Positions 33,596 to 42,895 are shown, counted from the stretch's first letter. The stretch is DNA of 48,845 bases from Solirubrobacterales bacterium (GCA_025450585.1 JANWHD010000041.1:1-48845); one strand, 5' to 3'. The notes: generated by a model from the sequence alone, not told the origin. Numbers and translations: made by a program.

Positions 33596-33904
33596 TCGTC
33601 TGGTGCAGCGCTGGATCTTGTGGACGTTGCCGTTCGCATGCTCAACGCACTGGATGAGCCTCTGCCGTCTGGGACCCGGCTTCGTCACCTCGAAGGAGTG
33701 GTGGACCTTGCGCTTGATCGTCGTGCTCATCCCTTCCAGCGACTTGCCGATCTGGTCTAGGCCGGTCGACTTGATCGCGTCGTTGGTCGTCTTCAGGACC
33801 GGCTTGACGATGAAGAGGTAGCAGAGGAACAGCACCCCAGCCGTGACCGCAAGCCGGATGATGCCCGAGGTCACGTTGCCGAAGAGATTGCGCAGCAGGT
33901 CCAT
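33590..33904 (-). CDS. Small single-pass membrane protein, unknown
   Basis: The 104-residue product has one hydrophobic helix (LAVTAGVLFLCYLFIV, about residues 18-33), then a basic cytosolic tail with SFEVTKPGPRRQRLIQCVEH. No family recognised. It is divergent from pafBC: its -10 candidate TAGTGT (33917-33922) overlaps the pafBC TATCCT on the other strand, so the two may be co-regulated. ATG 33904 is the first start in the frame. Confidence 0.6.
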   Translation of the reverse strand: MDLLRNLFGNVTSGIIRLAVTAGVLFLCYLFIVKPVLKTTNDAIKSTGLDQIGKSLEGMSTTIKRKVHHSFEVTKPGPRRQRLIQCVEHANGNVHKIQRCTRRF

Positions 33905-33916
33905 GGGACGGGCCGC

Positions 33917-33926
33917 ACACTATCCT
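33917..33926. promoter_or_regulatory. Back-to-back -10 boxes of divergent genes
   Basis: Plus strand: TATCCT (33921-33926) ends 7 nt before GTG 33934 of pafBC. Minus strand: TAGTGT (33922-33917) ends 12 nt before ATG 33904. The two boxes share two bases, so both promoters cannot be occupied at once. Confidence 0.5.
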
Positions 33927-33933
33927 GCGAGCC

Positions 33934-35982
33934 GTGGCGAAGGACACCGAGAAGCTGATCCGCCAGCTCTCGCTGATCTCGTTCCTGATGGCTCAGGGGA
34001 GACCCGTTTCGGCTCTCGAGATCAAGCGCGAGGTGGAGGGCTACAGCGACATGAACGACGACGCCTTCGCGCGGCGCTTCTACGCCGATCGCGCGGAGCT
34101 GGAAAGCCTCGGCATCCAGCTCGGGGTCGAGAAGCCCGGCGAGGGCTTCTTCGAGGCCGAGCTCTACTCGCTGCCGCCGGAGAACTTCTACCTCGACGCG
34201 ATCAAGTTCTCCGACGACGAGCTGGCGGCACTGAGCACAGCCCTCTCGCTGCTCTCCGACGGCGAATTCGCCTACGCCGAGCCGCTGCGGCTGGCTCTGC
34301 AGCAGGTCGCCTGGGGCCACCCGAACCCGCTCAAGGAGGGCGAGCGCGCCCCGGTCGAGATGGCGATGACCGCCTCGGCGGGGGGCCGCGAGCTCTCCCA
34401 GCGCCTCTCCAAGATCGAGACCGCGATCTCGCGCCGCAAGACGATCGAGTTCACCTATTACACGATGGAGCGCGACGAGACCGCGAAGCGCAGGGTCGAC
34501 CCGTACCACCTGGTCTTCCGCGGCGGGCAGTTCTACCTGATCGGCCACGCGCACGAGCGCGATGCTGTCCGCGTTTTCCGCCTCTCCCGGATCCAGGGCA
34601 AGGTCGGCTACGCGTCCAAGGCCGAGCATGATTTCTCCCCGCCCGAGGATTTCGACCGCCGCGACTACGGCCAGCGCGCCGACTGGCAGCTGGGGGAGGT
34701 GCGGGGCACTGCGAAGATCTTCGTTCGCGACCGCATCGCCTGGCTGATCGAGCGCGACTTCGGCGCCTACGGCGAGCTGCGCCCGGCGAAGAAGTCCGAC
34801 GGCGCGCCCGGCAAGGGCTCGGTCTTCGAGACCGACTACGCGTCCCCGCGCGAGCTGATCGCCTGGGTGCTGCGCTGGCGCCAGAACGCCCAAGTGCTGG
34901 GCCCGGACGAGCTGCGCGAGGAGGCCGAAAGCCGCCTCGGGCTGCTCCACGACCGCCACCACAACGGCTTCGAGCCGGCCGAGATCGTCGACCGGCCCCT
35001 GCGCGAGGCGCCGCGGCGAGCCCGCTCCAACGGCCGCGGCGAAGCCGCGATCCGGCCCGAGCGATTCGCCCGCCTCGTCACCCTCGCCGGCCTCCTGATC
35101 GACTCCGCCAAGCGGGGCGAGCGCCTCGGTGTCGCCGACCTGCGCCAGCGGCTTGAACTCACAGGCGAGGAGCTGCAGGAGGACATCGACCTGCTCAACG
35201 TCGTCAACTTCGGCGGCGGCACCTACGTCCTCTACGCCGAAATCCAGGGAGACGAGATCGAGGTCGACTCCGAGCCCTATGGCGACAACTTCGCCCGCCC
35301 GGCGCGCCTGCTGCCGCTGGAGGCGAAGGCGCTGGTCGCGGCGATCGACCTCTTCGGCGACCACCTGCCGCAGGGCGGCCTGCAGAGCGCTCGCACCAAG
35401 ATCATCAAGGCGCTGGGCCACGATCCCTCCGAGGAGGGGCTGGAGATCGCCGCCGGCAGCGGCGGCGACGCCGAGGTGGCGCGCAAGGTCAACGAGGCGA
35501 TCGGCGCCAGCCAGGTCCTCGACCTCGACTACTACAAGGAGAACGAGGACACGTTCACCAAGCGTTCGGTCGAGCCCTACCGGCTCGAGAACGGCAAAGA
35601 GGGCTGGTACGTCGAGTGCTACGACCTGACCAAAGAGGGCGTCCGCCACTTCAAGCTCGACCGGATCAAGGAGGCGACGCTCTCAGGGCAGACCTTCGAG
35701 CCACGCCCGGAAGTCGAGGAGTTTGCCGGGGTCGAGGGCTGGATGACCCACGGCGAGGTGCCGACCGCCCACGTCGCCCGTGTCTGGGTCTCGCCCGAGC
35801 GCGCCCGCTGGCTGCGCGAGGAGCGCACCGTGGTCGAGGAGCTCGCCGACGGCGCCGTAGTGGTCGAGCTGCCTTATGCCGGGACGTCATGGCTGGTGCG
35901 CGAGATCCTGCGCGGTGCCGGCGACCTCGTCGTGCTCGAGCCCGAGGACGCCCGCGAAGCGATCGCCAAAGAGGTCGGCTGA
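33934..35982 (+). CDS. pafBC: Fused PafB-PafC WYL-domain transcriptional activator
   Basis: At 682 residues this is a single-chain PafBC. The first half has an HTH (KLIRQLSLISFLMAQGRPVS), a WYL core (TIEFTYYTMERDE...VDPYHLVFRGGQFYLIGHA) and a WCX tail. The second half repeats it: RFARLVTLAGLLIDSAKRGE, LDLDYYKENEDTFTKRSVEP and GWYVECYDLTKEGVRHFKLD. In most actinobacteria PafB and PafC are two genes; the heterodimer activates LexA-independent DNA-damage genes, and single-chain PafBC proteins are known. It is probably leaderless, and its stop runs into the palindrome at 35990. Confidence 0.92.
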   Translation: MAKDTEKLIRQLSLISFLMAQGRPVSALEIKREVEGYSDMNDDAFARRFYADRAELESLGIQLGVEKPGEGFFEAELYSLPPENFYLDAIKFSDDELAALSTALSLLSDGEFAYAEPLRLALQQVAWGHPNPLKEGERAPVEMAMTASAGGRELSQRLSKIETAISRRKTIEFTYYTMERDETAKRRVDPYHLVFRGGQFYLIGHAHERDAVRVFRLSRIQGKVGYASKAEHDFSPPEDFDRRDYGQRADWQLGEVRGTAKIFVRDRIAWLIERDFGAYGELRPAKKSDGAPGKGSVFETDYASPRELIAWVLRWRQNAQVLGPDELREEAESRLGLLHDRHHNGFEPAEIVDRPLREAPRRARSNGRGEAAIRPERFARLVTLAGLLIDSAKRGERLGVADLRQRLELTGEELQEDIDLLNVVNFGGGTYVLYAEIQGDEIEVDSEPYGDNFARPARLLPLEAKALVAAIDLFGDHLPQGGLQSARTKIIKALGHDPSEEGLEIAAGSGGDAEVARKVNEAIGASQVLDLDYYKENEDTFTKRSVEPYRLENGKEGWYVECYDLTKEGVRHFKLDRIKEATLSGQTFEPRPEVEEFAGVEGWMTHGEVPTAHVARVWVSPERARWLREERTVVEELADGAVVVELPYAGTSWLVREILRGAGDLVVLEPEDAREAIAKEVG

Positions 35983-35989
35983 TCGCCGG

Positions 35990-36028
35990 GTGGCGACTTA
36001 TCCGTGTATATGACGGATAAGTCGCCAC
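35990..36028. repeat. 16-bp perfect inverted repeat around the MBL start codon
   Basis: Arms 35990-36005 and 36013-36028 (gtggcgacttatccgt and its complement) pair perfectly with a 7-nt loop, gtatatg, that contains the ATG at 36010. It begins 8 bp after the pafBC stop. In RNA it would sequester the start; in DNA it is a good operator. The left arm also holds a TATCCG -10-like string, 5 nt before the ATG. Confidence 0.8.
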
Positions 36029-36732
36029 ACCACCCTGAGATCCTTCGGATCGTCGCCCCGAATCCGGGGCCGATGACGCTGGAGGGGACGAACACCTATG
36101 TGTATGGGGCCGGTCCCTGCACGGTGATCGATCCGGGACCCGATGACGCTGGGCACCTCGCCGCGATCCGGGCTGCCGCCGAGGAGCGGGGCGGGATCGG
36201 CCTCGTCCTGCTCACGCACAGCCACGGCGATCACGCCGACGGCGCGGAGCGACTCGACTCCCAGGTGGTCCTGCCGTCAGACGGCGAGGAGCACGGCGGC
36301 CTGCGCGCGCTCGCCACTCCCGGTCACGCGCCCGACCACGTCTGCCTGCTCACCGCCGACCGGGTCTGCTTCAGCGGCGACCTCGTGCTCGGGATGGGGT
36401 CGACCTTCGTCCCGCCCGACGGGGGCTCGCTCTCCGCCTACATGGACTCGCTGCGCCGCATGCAGGCGGAGCCGATCGAGCTGATCTGCCCCGGCCACGG
36501 CCCCTGGATCGAGGATCCGGCAGCCAAGCTGGCCGAGTACGTCGAGCACCGCGAGATGCGCGAGCGCCGCCTCCTCGCTGCCCTGGAGCGCGGCGAGCGC
36601 TCCCGCGAGGCGCTGCTGGCCGAGGTATGGAACGACGTACCCGCCGAGGTCCGCCCCGCCGCGGCGATGGTGATGCAGGCCCATCTCGACAAGCTAGAGG
36701 CGGAGGGTCGCCTGCCCAACGGCGTCGCCTAG
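36010..36732 (+). CDS. Metallo-beta-lactamase-fold hydrolase
   Basis: The 240-residue protein has the MBL core: NPGPMTLEGTNTYVYG, the metal motif LTHSHGDHADG, TPGHAPDHVCLL, CFSGDLVLGMGST and PGHGPWIEDP, then a helical C-terminal extension with a winged-helix look (LLAEVWNDVPAEVRPAAAMV). That layout matches LACTB2-type hydrolases, which cleave thioesters or single-stranded RNA. The ATG sits in the loop of a long palindrome, so expression is probably controlled there. Its TAG stop shares CTAG with the convergent gene. Confidence 0.87.
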   Translation: MTDKSPHHPEILRIVAPNPGPMTLEGTNTYVYGAGPCTVIDPGPDDAGHLAAIRAAAEERGGIGLVLLTHSHGDHADGAERLDSQVVLPSDGEEHGGLRALATPGHAPDHVCLLTADRVCFSGDLVLGMGSTFVPPDGGSLSAYMDSLRRMQAEPIELICPGHGPWIEDPAAKLAEYVEHREMRERRLLAALERGERSREALLAEVWNDVPAEVRPAAAMVMQAHLDKLEAEGRLPNGVA

Positions 36733-38213
36733 GGGCCAAGCCGGTAGCGCACCAGGGCGAATCCCCGGCCGGAGTGGATGCGCCCGCTGAGCACTGGGCC
36801 GGCGACGATTGCGCTCTTGCCGCGAATGGCGATGTCGGTAGCCGCGGCCCTCGAGCCATGGCCGAAGCCGGTGACGACCCGCCCCTGCCTGCCGAAGGTG
36901 GGATCGGGTCGACCGGAAGCGCTCAGGCGGATGAGGGCGAACTTGGGCGGCGCGAAGACGTGGCGTTTCACCTGGGAGGGGGTGCGGGGAGGGGCGATCC
37001 CACCGGCCAGCAGGGGTCTGCCCCGGGCATCCACCGCAAGGGCGTCCAGGCCGCTCGTTTCGCCAGGAAGCTTGACCGCGATTTCCCCACCGTGGCCGAA
37101 GCCCGTGTCGAGCGTGCCGTCGGCGTTCCGCCGGCTTACGACCTCGAACCCAGCCAGAGATTCCGTTTCTCCCGCGGTCGCGCTGCGAATTACGAGGATG
37201 CGTCCCCAGCGGTCGACCGCGATGTGGAGCGGGCGGGATGCCGACGGCGTGACATCGAGAACGCCGGCGGAGCCGAAGCCGGGATCGCGCGTGCCCGATT
37301 CGTCCAGCCGCACCAGCAGCCCGCCGCCGAAGCCCTCGCAGTTGGCGGTGTCGTTCTTGTCCGTGGCGTAGAGAATCGCGCCTCCGTGGATGGCTATCCC
37401 GCCCATGTAGGGATGCTGTTCGAGATAGAAGGGACTTCGCTCGTCGAGCACGACTCCACCTTTGCCGAAGTCGGTGTCCAGACTGCCATCGGGCAGCAGG
37501 CGCGCCAGGTAGGCGGCATGGTGAGGTTGTTCCCCCGCGCCGCGGCAGGGTGCGATGATGGCGACTGCAGTGCCGGCGACCACGAGTCTCCCCTCGCCAT
37601 CGACCACCAGGTCTGCCGGCAGCACGTCGGTCGGTGCCTCCGGGGGCGGCGCGCTCGGTCCGGCTGACTGCGGTGCGGGCAAGCCGAAGTCGGTCAGCAA
37701 GATGCCGTTGTCGGCGAACGAGGTGTCGAGCTCGCCGCTGGCCGAGAGCCGGGCGACGATCGCCAGGCCCCCGCCATTGGCAAAGCGTGCGGCGGCGAGG
37801 ACGAAGATGTGCCCGCCGGGGTCCACGGCGACGTCTTTGACGATGGTCTGTCCTTCGCCCATCAAGGGAAGGTTCACGCGCCCGTTGCTGCCGAAGCGGC
37901 GATCGACCTTGCCGTCGCGCCGGAAAGCCACCACCGTTCGCTCTCCCGCCACGACGACCCGCCCTCCCGGTGCCACCGCGGTCGCGACCGCGGTGCCCAT
38001 CCAGTTGTGAGCTGAGAGGTATCCGCTCGCCTGGTTTTGGATCCGCACCGGCGCGAGCACACGTCCACCCCGCCCGAAGCTTGGATCGAGATCACCCGGG
38101 TGTGCCAGTGCCGTGGCGCTCATAGGCGCCAGGAGTAGACCGATGATGAAAAGGCAGAGGAGTGGTCGGTCGGACCTCCGGAACCGGACTTGTCCTCTGG
38201 CGCGCGTCGTCAT
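36729..38213 (-). CDS. Exported delta-60 repeat (beta-propeller) protein
   Basis: The 494-residue product starts with MTTRARGQVRF and a signal helix (LLCLFIIGLLLAPMSATALA). The body is built of repeats of about 55-60 residues with the marks LDPSFGRGGRV, DRRFGSNGRV, LDTSFADNGI, LDTDFGKGGVV, RDPGFGSAGVL, LDTGFGHGGE and PDPTFGRQGRV: the D-x-x-FG-x-x-G signature of delta-60 repeats, each followed by DGRILVAG-like strands. Such proteins are extracellular and probably structural or binding. GGGAGAG lies 3 nt before ATG 38213; an extended frame to 38576 overlaps the divergent acylase gene and was rejected. Confidence 0.88.
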   Translation of the reverse strand: MTTRARGQVRFRRSDRPLLCLFIIGLLLAPMSATALAHPGDLDPSFGRGGRVLAPVRIQNQASGYLSAHNWMGTAVATAVAPGGRVVVAGERTVVAFRRDGKVDRRFGSNGRVNLPLMGEGQTIVKDVAVDPGGHIFVLAAARFANGGGLAIVARLSASGELDTSFADNGILLTDFGLPAPQSAGPSAPPPEAPTDVLPADLVVDGEGRLVVAGTAVAIIAPCRGAGEQPHHAAYLARLLPDGSLDTDFGKGGVVLDERSPFYLEQHPYMGGIAIHGGAILYATDKNDTANCEGFGGGLLVRLDESGTRDPGFGSAGVLDVTPSASRPLHIAVDRWGRILVIRSATAGETESLAGFEVVSRRNADGTLDTGFGHGGEIAVKLPGETSGLDALAVDARGRPLLAGGIAPPRTPSQVKRHVFAPPKFALIRLSASGRPDPTFGRQGRVVTGFGHGSRAAATDIAIRGKSAIVAGPVLSGRIHSGRGFALVRYRLGP

Positions 38214-38324
38214 CGTCTCTCCCCTGTCGGTTGCATCGTGCGGTTGTTGAGAACACCCGGGTTCGGAGAAAGTATCGCGGCGGGGAGACTGCCTGGCCGG
38301 CTGGCCAACTGATACATACATAGG

Positions 38325-40715
38325 GTGAGTTCGAGCAAGGCAACGAGTGCGGCAAAGGCGGGGCTCGTCGTCGGGTTGGCCGGAACCGGGATCGCCACCG
38401 CAGCCACAGCGGCCGCCTGGCACTGGCTCGCTCGCCGCCCCCTCCCCAAGCAGAAGGGGACGATCGCGCTCGACGGGCTCGAGGGCACGGTCCGGGTCCG
38501 CCGCGACCGCTGGGGCGTGCCGCATATCGAGGCCGGCAGCGCCACCGACCTCTGGTTCGCCGAGGGCTTCTGCCACGGGCAGGACCGGCTCTGGCAGCTC
38601 GACTTCTATCGCCGCGTCGTCTCCGGCCGCGTTGCGGAGATGGCGGGGGAGGAGGGGCTGCTGATCGACCGGCTGATGCGGACGCTCGGCATCCGCCGCA
38701 CGGCCGAGCGCGAGGCGGCGACACTCGACCCCGAGCTACTCGCCCTGCTCAATCGCTTCTGCGAGGGGGTCAACGCGGCCGCGGCCGACGCCAAGGCGCT
38801 GCCCTTCGAGATGCAGCTGCTGCGGCTCGCCTGGAAGCCGTGGCGCCCGGTCGACATCCTCAGTCTCGGCAAGCTGCTCGCTTTCGGCCTCTCGACCAAC
38901 TGGGAGCGGGAGCTGCTGCGCGCCGACATGGTGCGCGCGCTCGGCCCCGAACTGGCCGCCCGCCTCGACGCCGCCTACCCCGCCGAGAATCCCGTCGTCA
39001 CCCAGGAAGCCTGGACCGGCGACGGGCTCGCGATCGTCGAGCAGATCGACGCCGTGCGCCACTCGATCGGCCTCGCCGCCGAGGCCAGCGGCTCCAACAA
39101 CTGGGCGGTTTCCGGCAAGCTCAGCGCCAGCGGCAACCCGCTGATCGCCGGCGACCCCCACCTGCCGCCGAGCATGCCGGGCATCTGGTACCAGGTCGGC
39201 CTCAGCCTCGACGGCCGTTTCGTCCGCGGCGCCTCGCTGCCGGGCATGCCCGGCGTCTACATGGGTCAGAACAACGACGTCTGCTGGACCTTCACCAACG
39301 TCATGGCCGATGTCCAGGACCTCTTCGTCGAGAAGGTGGACGGCGACCGCTACCTGTTCGAAGATGAGTGGCACCCGCTGGAAATCGTCCGCGAGGAGAT
39401 CCCGGTCAAGGGCCGCGACGTGCCCGAGGTGCTCGACGTCCGCATCACGCATCACGGCCCGCTGGTCAATGACGCACTCGGTGCCGACGAGGGCGAGCCA
39501 CTCGCCTTGCGCTGGCAGACGCTCGACCAGCCGACCGCGTTCAAGGGGATGTTCGAGCTGCATGAGATCGCCTCCGGCCCGGAGCTGGTCGCCAAGCTCG
39601 GCGACCACGTCTCGCCCGCCTCGAACCTGATCTGGGCCGACCGCCACGGCTCGATCGGGTACAAGCTGATCGGCCGCCTGCCGCTGCGCAAGGGCGGCTG
39701 CCCCGACCTGCCCAAGCCGGGCTGGACGGGTGAGTTCGAGTGGGAGGGGACGATCCCCTACGAGGAACTTCCGGAGAAGGTCGATCCCGAGAGCGGCTTC
39801 CTCATCACCGCCAACAACCGCATCGTCGGCGACGAGTACCCGCACCACATCACCAGCGAGTGGCTCGACGGCTTCCGCGCCGAGCGGATCGAGCAGCTGC
39901 TGCGCGCCAGCAGCGAGCACGACATCGACGGCTTCGAGGCGATGCAGTCCGACAACCTCTCGATCCCGGGGATCGAGGCGGCGCGCAGGCTGGGCCGGCT
40001 CTCGCCGCGGGGCCAGCGTGAGCTGAGCGCGATCGAGCGGCTGCGCAGCTGGGACGGCCGCTTGGATCCCGGCACGGTCGCGGGCACGATCTACCAGGCT
40101 TTCCTGCTGCGCCTCGCCCGCGAGGTCGCCCGCGCCGCGATCGGCGACCGCGACCTCGCAGAGCGCTGGCTCGACCGTGCCGACAACGGCTTCACCCCGC
40201 ACGTCACCTCGCCCTGGCGCTGGCACTCGCACCTGATGAACCTCTGGGAGGAAGAAGACGAGGAGCTGATCGGCCGTCCCTGGGAGGGGCTCGTACTGGA
40301 GGCGCTCAGCGGCGGCCTCGACGACCTCACCGACCGCTTCGGCCCCGACCCCGAGGCCTGGCGCTGGGGCCACGTGCACGAGATGGAGTTCCCCCATCCG
40401 CTGGGCGAGGCCAACCCGCTGCTGCGCAAGCTGCTCAACCGCAGCCTCAAGGCCGGCGGCGCCCAGGAGACGGTGAGCCAGATCGCCTACGACCCCAACG
40501 ACCCCTACAAGGCCGTCTGGGCGCCGAGCTGGCGCATGGTCGCCGAACCGACCGCGCCCGAGCGCTCGCGCTGGCAGATGTTCACCGGCCAGTCGGGCCA
40601 TCCCGCCAGCCCCCACTACGACGACCTCCAAGCCGACTGGCTGGAGGGCCGCACCCAGCCGATGGCCGGTGAGGGCCCCTGGCGCGAGCTGGACCTCGTG
40701 CCCACTCGGGTCTAG
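38325..40715 (+). CDS. Penicillin acylase family (S45) N-terminal nucleophile hydrolase
   Basis: The 796-residue precursor has an N-terminal hydrophobic helix, then the alpha part (VRVRRDRWGVPHIEAGS, AEGFCHGQDRLWQLDFYRR). A linker leads to the autocatalytic cleavage site SGSNNWAVSG, where Ser257 becomes the N-terminal nucleophile of the beta chain, followed by IAGDPHLPPSMPGIWYQVGL, QNNDVCWTFTN and SGHPASPHYDDLQADWLEG. Relatives hydrolyse amides: penicillins, acyl-homoserine lactones or N-acyl amino acids. The natural substrate here is not evident. GTG 38325 is preceded by TACATA 6 nt upstream. Confidence 0.93.
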   Translation: MSSSKATSAAKAGLVVGLAGTGIATAATAAAWHWLARRPLPKQKGTIALDGLEGTVRVRRDRWGVPHIEAGSATDLWFAEGFCHGQDRLWQLDFYRRVVSGRVAEMAGEEGLLIDRLMRTLGIRRTAEREAATLDPELLALLNRFCEGVNAAAADAKALPFEMQLLRLAWKPWRPVDILSLGKLLAFGLSTNWERELLRADMVRALGPELAARLDAAYPAENPVVTQEAWTGDGLAIVEQIDAVRHSIGLAAEASGSNNWAVSGKLSASGNPLIAGDPHLPPSMPGIWYQVGLSLDGRFVRGASLPGMPGVYMGQNNDVCWTFTNVMADVQDLFVEKVDGDRYLFEDEWHPLEIVREEIPVKGRDVPEVLDVRITHHGPLVNDALGADEGEPLALRWQTLDQPTAFKGMFELHEIASGPELVAKLGDHVSPASNLIWADRHGSIGYKLIGRLPLRKGGCPDLPKPGWTGEFEWEGTIPYEELPEKVDPESGFLITANNRIVGDEYPHHITSEWLDGFRAERIEQLLRASSEHDIDGFEAMQSDNLSIPGIEAARRLGRLSPRGQRELSAIERLRSWDGRLDPGTVAGTIYQAFLLRLAREVARAAIGDRDLAERWLDRADNGFTPHVTSPWRWHSHLMNLWEEEDEELIGRPWEGLVLEALSGGLDDLTDRFGPDPEAWRWGHVHEMEFPHPLGEANPLLRKLLNRSLKAGGAQETVSQIAYDPNDPYKAVWAPSWRMVAEPTAPERSRWQMFTGQSGHPASPHYDDLQADWLEGRTQPMAGEGPWRELDLVPTRV

Positions 40716-40818
40716 CCACCTTGCAGCGGGTCGACTCGACCCTCGCCAGGGGAAAATTTGATGCAGCTCGGTCGGGCCGAAAGCCGAATCGATCAGGGAT
40801 TGCAATGGTTGGACGGGT

Positions 40819-42201
40819 ATGCGCTTGCTTCGTCCCGCCCTGGCGGCCGTCGTGCTGCTCGCGCTCCTGGCCACGCCCGCCGCGGCCAAGACGGTCCATT
40901 TCGGCGGTCAGACCGTCGACGTGCCCGGCAGCTGGCCCGTCTACAAGCTCGCCGAGCACCCGCGGATGTGCGTGCGGATGGACCGCCGCGCCGTGTACCT
41001 GGGGCATCCGGGGCCGAGCCAGAGCTGTCCGTCGCAGGCGATCGGGCGCCAGCGCGCGATCCTCCTCGAACCGGGTGCAGGGGCCGGTGCGGGGGCGAGC
41101 GCGGTCGGCCCCCCGGCGCCCGAAGCCCCCGCCACGAGCGGCAAGGAGTACACGGGTCTCGGCTTCGACGCCTGCGCGGCGCCCTCCTCGGGCGCGATGG
41201 CGGCCTGGGAGGACTCGCCCTACCGCGCCGTCGGCGTCTACATCGGCGGCCTCAACCGGGCCTGCTCGCAGCCCAACCTGACCGAGGAGTGGGTGAGCGA
41301 ACAGGTCGCGGAGGGCTGGCACCTGATCCCGACCTACGTCGGCCTGCAGGCCCCGACCAGCGCCTGCACCAGCTGCGCCAAGCTGAGCCCCGGCCTGGCT
41401 TCGGCCCAGGGAATCGCCGCCGCCCTCGACGCGGTCGCCGACGCGCAGGAAATCGGCATGGGGCCGGGCAGCCCGATCTACTTCGACATGGAGGCCTACA
41501 CGCGCACCTCGAGCGCGACCAAGGCGACCCTGACCTTCCTCGGCGCCTGGACCGACCAGATCCACGCGCTCGGCTACACCTCCGGCGTCTACAGCTCCAG
41601 CGCCTCGGGCATCGCCGACCTCGCCGACCAGGTGGGGGAGGACTACTCGCTTCCCGACGACCTCTGGTTCGCCAACTGGAACGGCAACCGCAACGCCCTC
41701 GACCCCTACATCCCGGCCACCGCGTGGACCGCGCACCAGCGCATCCACCAGTACCGCGGAGGTCACGACGAGACCTGGGGCGGGACGACGATCAACATCG
41801 ACAACAACTTCGTCGAAGGGGCGACGGTTGGCGCCATCACCGCGCCCCCTCCGCTGCCGCCGCTGACGGTCAGGCGCGTCAAGCCGGATCGGGGGACCGT
41901 GAGCGTCTGGGTTCGCTGCGGCTGGGCCGAAGGCGAAAGCTGTCCCGGGCAGATCATCCTGCGCACCCAGGCGAGGCTGCCGCTGCGCGCCAGGCCCGGC
42001 GTGCCGACCAGGGTCGTGCGCGTGGGAGTGAGCAAGCGCGGCTTCAGCCTCGCTGGGGGCAGGGCCCACACCTACCGCGTCGCGCTCAACGAGCGCGGCC
42101 GCCCGCTGCTGGCGCGGCGCGGATTCCTCAGGGCACAGCTGCTGGTCGCGATCCCGGGCGCCCGGGCCACCCGGGCAGTGCGGCTCAGCCTGCGTCGCTA
42201 G
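40819..42201 (+). CDS. Exported DUF1906 glycosidase-like protein
   Basis: The 460-residue product has a signal peptide (LLRPALAAVVLLALLATPAA), an Ala/Gly/Pro linker (GAGAGAGASAVGPP) and a TIM-barrel DUF1906 domain: YTGLGFDACAAPSSGAMAAW, RAVGVYIGGLNRAC, GWHLIPTYVGLQAP, IYFDMEAY, GVYSSSASG, WFANWNGN and INIDNNFVE. It is close in layout to the mycobacterial Rv2525c type, whose fold resembles glycoside hydrolases acting on the cell wall. A beta-rich tail follows (residues ~350-460). It overlaps the convergent DJ-1-like gene by 17 bp. Confidence 0.85.
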   Translation: MRLLRPALAAVVLLALLATPAAAKTVHFGGQTVDVPGSWPVYKLAEHPRMCVRMDRRAVYLGHPGPSQSCPSQAIGRQRAILLEPGAGAGAGASAVGPPAPEAPATSGKEYTGLGFDACAAPSSGAMAAWEDSPYRAVGVYIGGLNRACSQPNLTEEWVSEQVAEGWHLIPTYVGLQAPTSACTSCAKLSPGLASAQGIAAALDAVADAQEIGMGPGSPIYFDMEAYTRTSSATKATLTFLGAWTDQIHALGYTSGVYSSSASGIADLADQVGEDYSLPDDLWFANWNGNRNALDPYIPATAWTAHQRIHQYRGGHDETWGGTTINIDNNFVEGATVGAITAPPPLPPLTVRRVKPDRGTVSVWVRCGWAEGESCPGQIILRTQARLPLRARPGVPTRVVRVGVSKRGFSLAGGRAHTYRVALNERGRPLLARRGFLRAQLLVAIPGARATRAVRLSLRR

Positions 42202-42847
42202 CCGTGCCGCTCTGCATCGCGTCGGGGCCGGTGACCGCGGTGACCAGCTCGACGATCGCCTCCGGCGCCTTTTCCGGGGAGCCGGCGTCGAACGGGGGCT
42301 GGGGGTCGTACTCGATGCCGAGCTGGACGGCCTGGGCGACCTCGGGGCCGACCTCCTGGCCGACCAGGTGGAGGGCCATGTCGATCCCGGCCGAGACGCC
42401 CGCGGCGGTGACGAGCTTGCCGTCCTGCACGAAGCGCCCGCCGACCGGATCGGCACCGAGTTCGCCCAGCTGCTCGAGGAAGGCCCAGTGGCTGGTCGCC
42501 CTCCTGCCCTCGAGCAGCCCGGCGGCGCCGAGCACCAGCGAGCCGGTGCAGACCGAGGTGGTCCACTTCGTTCCTCCGTCGATCCGGCGCAGCCAGGAGA
42601 GCACGGCCTCGTCCTGCATCAACGGCACGTTGCCTTCGCCACCGGGGACGAGAACGATGTCGGCCTCGGCGACTTCGTCGATCCCGAAGTCGGCGCTGAG
42701 CCCGAGCGCGCCGCTGTCGGTGCGTACCGGCCCCTTCTCGGGACCGACGAACTTGACCTCCCAGCCCGGAACGGAGCGCAGCACCTCGTAGGGCCCGATC
42801 GCGTCGAGCGCGGTCAGCTTCTCGAAGATCAGGATCGCGATCTGCAT
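42185..42847 (-). CDS. DJ-1/PfpI family protein (isocyanide hydratase-like)
   Basis: The 220-residue protein has the DJ-1/GATase1-like fold: IAILIFEKLTALDAIGPYEV, IVLVPGGEGNV, the nucleophile elbow TSVCTGSLVLGAAGLL, RATSHWAFLEQL and GVSAGIDMALHLV. The DAxGPxE and Cys-Thr-Gly features match the isocyanide hydratase branch. TACGAT ends 6 nt before ATG 42847, another leaderless candidate. Confidence 0.9.
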   Translation of the reverse strand: MQIAILIFEKLTALDAIGPYEVLRSVPGWEVKFVGPEKGPVRTDSGALGLSADFGIDEVAEADIVLVPGGEGNVPLMQDEAVLSWLRRIDGGTKWTTSVCTGSLVLGAAGLLEGRRATSHWAFLEQLGELGADPVGGRFVQDGKLVTAAGVSAGIDMALHLVGQEVGPEVAQAVQLGIEYDPQPPFDAGSPEKAPEAIVELVTAVTGPDAMQSGTASDAG

Positions 42848-42853
42848 GGGTCG

Positions 42854-42859
42854 ATCGTA
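42854..42859 (-). promoter_or_regulatory. -10 box TACGAT, leaderless start of DJ-1-like gene
   Basis: TACGAT on the minus strand ends 6 nt before ATG 42847. Confidence 0.5.
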
Positions 42860-42895
42860 CGATGTCGGCCACGGACGCGACGCGAGACGTGGCGG

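Noticed and set aside
40758..42791. 677-codon plus-strand frame over the DUF1906 gene
   Set aside because: Shifted-frame shadow; the DUF1906 frame has the signal peptide and conserved motifs.
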